Shown: positions 59,360 through 64,000 of the stretch, piece after piece | Layout: each line of letters opens with the position of its first letter | Numbering within the stretch: position 1 is the stretch's first letter | Made by a program: the position numbers and the translations under genes | Source: Streptomyces lincolnensis | GTDB taxonomy: Bacteria; Actinomycetota; Actinomycetes; Streptomycetales; Streptomycetaceae | Direction: 5' to 3' | DNA length: 64,000 bases | Assembly: GCF_021173675.1 (NCBI RefSeq) | Contig: NZ_JAIHON010000011.1 | Span: 1 to 64,000, forward strand | The notes under the pieces: generated by a model | What the model saw: only the letters and a program-made list of their open reading frames with translations | Told to the model about the DNA's origin: nothing | Databases searched by the model: none

Positions 59360-60472
59360 TCAGTCTCCGGACGCCCGTCCGAGGTGCGGCACCTGGGGGG
59401 ACGTCGCGGCCGCGGCCTCCGCCTTGGCGTCGCTCACCGCTTCGGCGGCCTGCCTCTCGGCCTCGTCGGCGGCCGCGGCGGCCTCCAGGGAGACCGCCGA
59501 GCCGGCGGCCAGCTCCGGAGTCCGGCCGTCGTCCGAGGCCGCGTCGGCGGTGGCGGCCTCCCCGGCTTCCTCCGGCTGCGCGGGCCGGGCAGGACCGGCT
59601 GTCGACTGGTCACCGAACGCGGTGGTGACGGTCCGGATCGCCTCGGTCAGCTCGCCCGGGATCACCCAGAACGTGTTGTTGTCGCTGTTCGCCAGGTGCG
59701 GGAGCGTCTCCAGGTACTTGTAGGCCAGGATCTTCGCGTCGGCGTTGTTGCGATGGACGGCCTGGAAGACCAGCTCCACGGCCTTCGCCTCGCCGTCCGC
59801 CCGCAGGATCATGGCTTGTTGCGTGCCCTGGGCCTCCAGGATGTCCTTCTGCTTCGTGCCTTCCGCGGTGAGGATCTTGGCCTGCCGCTCCCCTTCGGCA
59901 TGCAGGATGGCCGCGCGCTTGTCACGCTCGGCCCGCATCTGCTTCTCCATCGCTTCCTTGATGGTGTGCGGTGGATCGATGGCCTTGATCTCGACGCGGT
60001 TGACCCGGATGCCCCACTTGCCGGTCGCGTCGTCGAGGACGGCACGGAGCCGGGAGTTGATCTCCTCGCGCGAGGTGAGCGTCTCCTCCAGGTCCATGCT
60101 GCCGATGACGTTGCGCAGCGTGGTCACGGTCAGCTGGTCGATCGCCTGGAGGTAGTCGGCGACCTCGTAGGCCGCCGCCCGCGGGTCCGTGATCTGGTAG
60201 TAGAGCACGGTGTCGATGTTCACCACGAGGTTGTCCTCGGTGATCACCGGCCTGGGGTCCGACGAATAGACCTGCTCGCGCACGTCGAGTTTGGTGTTGA
60301 TGCGGTCGGCCACCGGCAGGACCAGGTTCAGGCCGGGTTGCAGCGTCCGGCGATACCGGCCGAACCGCTCGATGTTGTAGCGGCGTGCCTGCGGGACGAT
60401 CCGCACAGTGGAGGCCACGAGGAAGACGACGACGATGGCCGCCACAAGAAGGGGGACGACGACTGGATCCAC
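59360..60472 (-). CDS. SPFH/band-7 membrane protein (stomatin-like)
   Basis: A 370-residue stomatin/flotillin-type protein. One N-terminal TM (residues 5-24, VVPLLVAAIVVVFLVASTV) and a band-7 domain: RFGRYRRTLQPGLNLVLPV, AYEVADYLQAIDQLTVTTLRNVIGSMDLEETL, WGIRVNRVEIKAIDPPHTIKEAMEKQ. Then coiled coil (ILTAEGTKQKDILEAQGTQQ) and an Ala/Glu-rich tail. These proteins scaffold membrane microdomains and influence proteases. Start GTG at 60472; upstream (15 bp apart) is the NfeD gene, its usual partner, and the two are probably cotranscribed. Confidence 0.9.
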   Translation of the reverse strand: MDPVVVPLLVAAIVVVFLVASTVRIVPQARRYNIERFGRYRRTLQPGLNLVLPVADRINTKLDVREQVYSSDPRPVITEDNLVVNIDTVLYYQITDPRAAAYEVADYLQAIDQLTVTTLRNVIGSMDLEETLTSREEINSRLRAVLDDATGKWGIRVNRVEIKAIDPPHTIKEAMEKQMRAERDKRAAILHAEGERQAKILTAEGTKQKDILEAQGTQQAMILRADGEAKAVELVFQAVHRNNADAKILAYKYLETLPHLANSDNNTFWVIPGELTEAIRTVTTAFGDQSTAGPARPAQPEEAGEAATADAASDDGRTPELAAGSAVSLEAAAAADEAERQAAEAVSDAKAEAAAATSPQVPHLGRASGD

Positions 60473-60487
60473 AGTGCCTCCGTTGCT

Positions 60488-60925
60488 TTACGGAAGGAGC
60501 TCGCGGGGGTAGACGATGGCCGTGGCGCCTTCGATCTCCATGACGTCCACCAGCGCTCCCACCGGGATCACCAGTGTCTCGTCAAGGGCCCGGGCGGACC
60601 ACTCCTCGCCGGAGAGCTTGATCAGTCCGCGGGTCGCGGTGACCTCCTGCATGACCTCCGCCCGCTTGCCGATCAGCGCATCCGTGCCGTCGAGTGTGAG
60701 CGGTTGCTGCGCCATGGCCCGCAGCGCGACGGGCCGGACGATGACGAGCCCTGCGGCCGCCGCCACCCCGAGTGCCACGAACTGGCCCAGCACACCGACG
60801 CCCACACCGGCCACGACGGCGGCGACCAGCGCGGCACCCGCCATCAGCCCGAAGACCAAGGTCAGGGTGAAGAACTCCGCGACACCCAGCGCTGCGGCGG
60901 CGAGCAGCCATGCGAACCACGCCAT
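60488..60925 (-). CDS. NfeD-family membrane protein
   Basis: A 145-residue short NfeD: TM helices in the first 75 residues (FAWLLAAAALGVAEFFTLTLVFGLMAGAALV; FVALGVAAAAGLVIV) and a C-terminal OB-fold (LIGKRAEVMQEVTATRGLIKLSGEEWSARAL). NfeD proteins pair with stomatin-like SPFH proteins in membrane complexes. The order NfeD then SPFH with 15 bp between matches the widespread operon. ATG at 60925, preceded by CGAGGAGGG. Confidence 0.9.
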   Translation of the reverse strand: MAWFAWLLAAAALGVAEFFTLTLVFGLMAGAALVAAVVAGVGVGVLGQFVALGVAAAAGLVIVRPVALRAMAQQPLTLDGTDALIGKRAEVMQEVTATRGLIKLSGEEWSARALDETLVIPVGALVDVMEIEGATAIVYPRELLP

Positions 60926-61017
60926 CGAACCGCCCTCCTCGAGGGGCCTTCCCCACCAAACTACCTCCCGGGACGCCGGGCAGACAGACAGCAGCGAGGT
61001 CGACTGCGAGGTCCGGA

Positions 61018-61995
61018 TCAGACGGGGCGGATCCCGCGCTCCTCGAAGACCTCGCGCAGGACACCGACGGCGTTGAGCGCGCGGGGGAATCCGGTGTACG
61101 GGACGGCCTGGACGACCGTCTCGATCACCTGCCGCGGGGAGAGTCCCACCCTGAGCGCGGCGTTGAAGTGCACCTTCTGCTGGGGTGCCGTGTCACCGAA
61201 GGCGATCAGTCCGCCCAGAGTGACGAGCTGCCGTTGCCGCAGGTCGAGCCCCGGCCGAGGGTAGACGTCCCCGAAGGCGAACTCGACGATGTACCGGCCG
61301 AGATCGGGTGCCACGTCCTTCAGGGACTCGATCACCTCGATGCCGTGCTCGCCGTCGACCTCCCGCAGCTTGTCCTCGCCCCGCGCGTAACGGTCCCCGC
61401 CGGGCGCCACCGCGATCGGCTCGACGCGCACCCCTCGCTCCTCGAACGCGGCGCGTGCGGCGGCCAGCGCGTTGAGCGTCCGCGGGAACCCCGCGAACGG
61501 AACCAGATGGACCAGCGCCTCCACCACCTGCGCCGCCTCCAGTCCGACATGCAGCGCCGCGCCGATGTGGAACCGCAGCTGCGGGGCGGTGTCCCCGGCC
61601 GCCGTCAGAGCGCCGATGGTCACCAACTGCCGTTGTCCCACGTCCAGTCCGGGCCGCGCGTGCACATCCCCGTACGCGAACTCGACCACGAAGCGACCCA
61701 GATCCGGGGCGATGTCCTCCAACGCCTCCACGGTGGCGAGGGCGTCCTCGCCGGCGATCTGCTTCATACGGGCGGCGCCCCGCACGTACCGCGCGGACTG
61801 CCGGTCCTGTTCGGACCGCTCGGACTGCTCGGGCCGCCCACGATCCGGGCTGTCGGCCACCGCCACGCCCGGTCTCGCCAGGGGAGCCGCCATCGCACCG
61901 ACCCCTCCGACAGCTCCGTACCGCAGGAGGGCCCGCCTGCTCCTGCCCGCCTCGCCCTCCCGCCGCGCGTCACGCCTGTCGTCCGCTGTCCCCAT
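61018..61995 (-). CDS. exported double carboxymuconolactone-decarboxylase-domain protein
   Basis: A 325-residue protein: a Tat-like signal (RSRRALLRYGAVGGVGAMAAPLA) followed by two CMD domains, about residues 85-190 (EFAYGDVHARPGLDVGQRQLVTIGALTAAGD) and 200-325 (EFAFGDVYPRPGLDLRQRQLVTLGGLIAFGD). Both repeats share the core QRQLVT[IL]G and HIGAALHVGL/HFNAALRVGL. The CxxC of AhpD-like members is absent, so the activity may be decarboxylation-like or non-catalytic. Its ATG at 61995 overlaps the MerR gene end by 26 bp with GGAGGAACAGG upstream, so the MerR regulator is in the same operon. Confidence 0.83.
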   Translation of the reverse strand: MGTADDRRDARREGEAGRSRRALLRYGAVGGVGAMAAPLARPGVAVADSPDRGRPEQSERSEQDRQSARYVRGAARMKQIAGEDALATVEALEDIAPDLGRFVVEFAYGDVHARPGLDVGQRQLVTIGALTAAGDTAPQLRFHIGAALHVGLEAAQVVEALVHLVPFAGFPRTLNALAAARAAFEERGVRVEPIAVAPGGDRYARGEDKLREVDGEHGIEVIESLKDVAPDLGRYIVEFAFGDVYPRPGLDLRQRQLVTLGGLIAFGDTAPQQKVHFNAALRVGLSPRQVIETVVQAVPYTGFPRALNAVGVLREVFEERGIRPV

Positions 61996-62380
61996 CCTGT
62001 TCCTCCACCAGTCGCTCGTAGTGCGCGATCTTGTCGTCGATGGCGTCGAGACTGCGCATGACGGCCTCGTACTGCTTCCTGACCTGTGCCTGGTGCCTCC
62101 CCAACAGCTCCAGCCGCGCCCGCACGGTGGCGTCTCCACCCCGGCGCAGTTCCGCGAACGCCAACATCCCCTGGATGGGCATCCCGGTCGTCCGCAACCG
62201 CAGCAGAAACGCCATCCACGCCAGATCCGCCGCCTGATAACGGCGCCGTCCGTCCGGCCCGCGCTCCACGCTGTCGATCAGCCCGATGCGTTCGTAGTAG
62301 CGGAGAGTGGAAGGGCTGAGTCCGGTCAGTTCGGACGTCTCGGCGATGGTCAGAGTCCCGTCGATCCGTTCGGTCGCCAC
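61970..62380 (-). CDS. MerR-family transcriptional regulator
   Basis: A 136-residue MerR protein: HTH GTLTIAETSELTGLSPSTLRYYERIGLIDSVERGPDGRRRYQAADLAWMAFLLRLRTTGMPIQGMLAFAELRRGG and a C-terminal coiled coil (LGRHQAQVRKQYEAVMRSLDAIDDKIAHYERLV). There are no cysteines, so it is not a metal or redox sensor of the classic type. The start GTG at 62380 has no ribosome site and may be leaderless. The upstream 18-bp perfect palindrome is a good autoregulatory operator. The 3' end overlaps the CMD gene. Confidence 0.87.
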   Translation of the reverse strand: MATERIDGTLTIAETSELTGLSPSTLRYYERIGLIDSVERGPDGRRRYQAADLAWMAFLLRLRTTGMPIQGMLAFAELRRGGDATVRARLELLGRHQAQVRKQYEAVMRSLDAIDDKIAHYERLVEEQDGDSGRQA

Positions 62381-62395
62381 ACGAGGACGGTAGGA

Positions 62396-62413
62396 GTTGA
62401 AGCGCGCTTCAAC
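62396..62413. promoter_or_regulatory. 18-bp perfect palindrome, MerR operator
   Basis: GTTGAAGCGCGCTTCAAC is a perfect 18-bp dyad 15 bp upstream of the MerR start codon, in the position where MerR proteins bind between -35 and -10. It is the only long palindrome of the region and also precedes the divergent hydrolase-like gene at 62520. Confidence 0.85.
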
Positions 62414-62519
62414 GCAAGGAACGTTCTCAGCCAGAGGCCCGGAGCCTCGCGCCGCCTGATGCGTGTGATGCCTGATGCGCGAGCGATGAGTTCGGGCGGC
62501 GGATCGGGTCCGTCCTGGC

Positions 62520-63458
62520 ATGACGCGAATCACCACTGTCAAGGCCAATGAGATCACCTTGGGCATCGAGTCGTTCGGAGACGACGACGCACCGCTCGTC
62601 CTGCTCGTGGGCGGGACGACGATGCTCTCCTGGCCGGACGCACTGTGCGAGCGCCTCGCCGCCGGCGGGCGCCGCGTGGTGCGCTACGACCTGCGCGACA
62701 GCGGGGAGTCGACGGGGGCGGACCCGGAGGCGCCCGCCTACACCCTGCGCGACCTCGCCGCCGACGCGGCCGCCCTCGCCGACGCGCTCGGTGGCGGACC
62801 CGCGCACCTCGCGGGGATCGGCGTCGGCGGGATGGTCGCCCAGGTGGCCGTACTCGACCATCCGCGCGCGTTCTCGGCGCTCACCCTGGTCGGCACCCGC
62901 GCGGTGGCCCCCGGCCCGCCCGACGACGACCTCCCCGACCACGACCGGGCGACGATGAGCCGGCTGTTCGCGCGTCCGATGCCCGACTGGACCGACCGTG
63001 AGGCGGTTGCGGAGTTCGCCGCCGGCGGCGCGGAGATCCGCGGCGACGACCCCGCCGCCGCGCGTGCCGTCGCCGCGCGCGTCTGGGACCGCACGCCCGG
63101 CACCGCGCCCGCGGTCCAGATGGCCAACCAGCTGGGCATGGTGTTCTCCGGGCTCGACTGCACACCCCGCTGGCGCGAGCGCCTGCCCGAGATCGAGGTC
63201 CCCACGCTGGTCGTCCACGGCCACCGCGACCCGTTCTTCCCCGTCGGCAACGGCGAGGCGATCGCGCGCGAGATCCCCGGGGCCCGGTTGCTCGTCCTCA
63301 AGGAGGCCGCCACGGCGATCCCCGATGCGGCGGTCGACGAGGTCGCCGAGGCGATGCTCACGCTCGGCGGACCGGGCGGCACCGTCGTCGCCGATCCCGG
63401 CCCCTCGGACCACAGGCGGTCCAACGCCGAGCACCCAGGTCCACCATCCGCACCCTGA
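62520..63458 (+). CDS. alpha/beta-hydrolase-fold protein lacking catalytic Ser and His
   Basis: A 312-residue protein of the RdmC/epoxide-hydrolase-like alpha/beta-hydrolase family: FGDDDAPLVLLVGGTTMLSWPDALCERLAA, YDLRDSGESTG, and VPTLVVHGHRDPFFPVGNGEAIA (Asp retained). The nucleophile elbow reads HLAGIGVGGMVAQ, so codon 101 is Gly where Ser is expected, and the catalytic-His strand reads KEAATAIPDAAV without His. It therefore looks like a pseudo-enzyme. Divergent from the MerR-CMD operon and sharing its operator region; possibly a ligand-binding partner of that regulon. ATG at 62520. Confidence 0.78.
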   Translation: MTRITTVKANEITLGIESFGDDDAPLVLLVGGTTMLSWPDALCERLAAGGRRVVRYDLRDSGESTGADPEAPAYTLRDLAADAAALADALGGGPAHLAGIGVGGMVAQVAVLDHPRAFSALTLVGTRAVAPGPPDDDLPDHDRATMSRLFARPMPDWTDREAVAEFAAGGAEIRGDDPAAARAVAARVWDRTPGTAPAVQMANQLGMVFSGLDCTPRWRERLPEIEVPTLVVHGHRDPFFPVGNGEAIAREIPGARLLVLKEAATAIPDAAVDEVAEAMLTLGGPGGTVVADPGPSDHRRSNAEHPGPPSAP

Positions 63459-63587
63459 CAGCCGCTTGTGCCTGTGCGGCGACGGCCGCCACTCCCACGG
63501 GCGGACCGGCGCCGCCCGCGCCCTGATGACCGGCCCCGAGCACAAATCCGGCGACGTCGGCGATCACCCCCGGGATACTGGTCGCCC

Positions 63588-64000
63588 ATGGATGAGGTCG
63601 AAGTCGTAGTCGCCCATGCCGAGCGCACGACCCTGCGTGTCGGCGACGTGTTCCTGAAGGTGGACGCCGATCAGGCGCGCCTCGACGTCGAGGTCGAGGC
63701 GATGTCCCTCGCGCCGGTCCCGACGCCGGAGGTTCTGTGGTGCAGGCCGCCCGTGCTCGCGATCGCCGCCCTCCCCGGGACGACGCTCGGCCGCCTGGGC
63801 GGGCCGTCGACCGGGTCGCCGACGGCGTGGGCCGCGGCGGGCGCGGCCATCCGGACCCTGCACGACGCACCGCTGCCGCCCCGGACCGGCCGGGCCGGCC
63901 GGAGCACCGCCGCGCTGACGGCGGAACTCGACGAGGAGTGCGACCGGCTCGTGACCCACGGCCTGCTGCCCGCCGACCTGGTCACCCACAGCCGCCGGGT
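63588..64000 (+). CDS. aminoglycoside phosphotransferase family protein, partial
   Basis: The gene begins at ATG 63588 and runs off the right edge after 137 codons. The N-terminal lobe (VAHAERTTLRVGDVFLKVDADQARLDVEVEAM) has the APH strand pair with the ATP-site Lys, then PTPEVLWCRPPVLAIAALPGTTLGRLG, followed by the family hinge (AAIRTLHDAPLPP). The Brenner motif H-x-D is not in the window, so activity cannot be judged. Substrate unknown; such kinases are common in Streptomyces. Confidence 0.78.
   Translation, partial: MDEVEVVVAHAERTTLRVGDVFLKVDADQARLDVEVEAMSLAPVPTPEVLWCRPPVLAIAALPGTTLGRLGGPSTGSPTAWAAAGAAIRTLHDAPLPPRTGRAGRSTAALTAELDEECDRLVTHGLLPADLVTHSRR

Overview
The window is very GC-rich, uses strong third-position G/C bias, starts many genes with GTG, carries several 4-bp GTGA/ATGA stop-start overlaps, and encodes SARP, NB-ARC/TPR, DUF5753, MmyB-type and DUF574 families together with rare TTA codons. 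All of this points to a Streptomyces chromosome, probably an arm-proximal, accessory-rich part. I see no rRNA, tRNA, IS element, CRISPR array or prophage.

Layout. 1-950: an alpha/beta hydrolase (cut by the left edge) divergent from an OhrR-like MarR regulator. 1.1-12.4 kb: an acetyltransferase fused to a helical toroid-like domain, an NAD-dependent epimerase, a secreted NlpC/P60 peptidase, a secreted GH115 alpha-glucuronidase, a LuxR-type regulator, an APH-type kinase, a P-loop kinase and a deazaflavin-dependent reductase. 12.5-18.6 kb: a secreted GH5 mannanase (FN3 and CBM2) behind a perfect CebR-type box, then an overlapping GH13/GH63-like pair. 18.7-23.8 kb: pyruvate carboxylase and a DHA2-type exporter. 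23.9-30.9 kb: a GntR-controlled hexuronate/aldonate cluster (mannonate dehydratase, fructuronate reductase, MHS transporter, idonate/gulonate 5-dehydrogenase, KDG kinase), which together could take L-gulonate, L-idonate or fructuronate to KDPG. 31-36.2 kb: DUF427 protein and a MoxR-ATPase/VWA-metallopeptidase operon with an unknown partner. 36.4-39.9 kb: amidohydrolase, class V aminotransferase-like enzyme, secreted trypsin-like protease.

40.1-48.4 kb is the most unusual part: a TagB/F-like GT-B protein, an unknown 171-residue protein, an NLR-like NB-ARC/TPR protein with an N-terminal RHIM-like motif, a SARP/NB-ARC/TPR activator with two TTA codons, a 46-residue secreted peptide precursor, and a 151-residue protein whose C-terminus carries a motif matching that of the NLR. 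I read this as a candidate amyloid-signalling NLR/effector locus.

48.4-64 kb: a double-domain Lrp regulator divergent from an Nramp-like transporter/amidase/D-amino-acid-dehydrogenase operon, a DUF574 methyltransferase with a DUF5753 regulator, an MmyB-type regulator with its divergent hydrolase, a flavoprotein, a GNAT plus a tiny CDGSH protein, SPFH and NfeD genes, a MerR-CMD pair with an 18-bp palindromic operator, an alpha/beta-hydrolase-fold protein lacking its nucleophile, and a phosphotransferase cut by the right edge.
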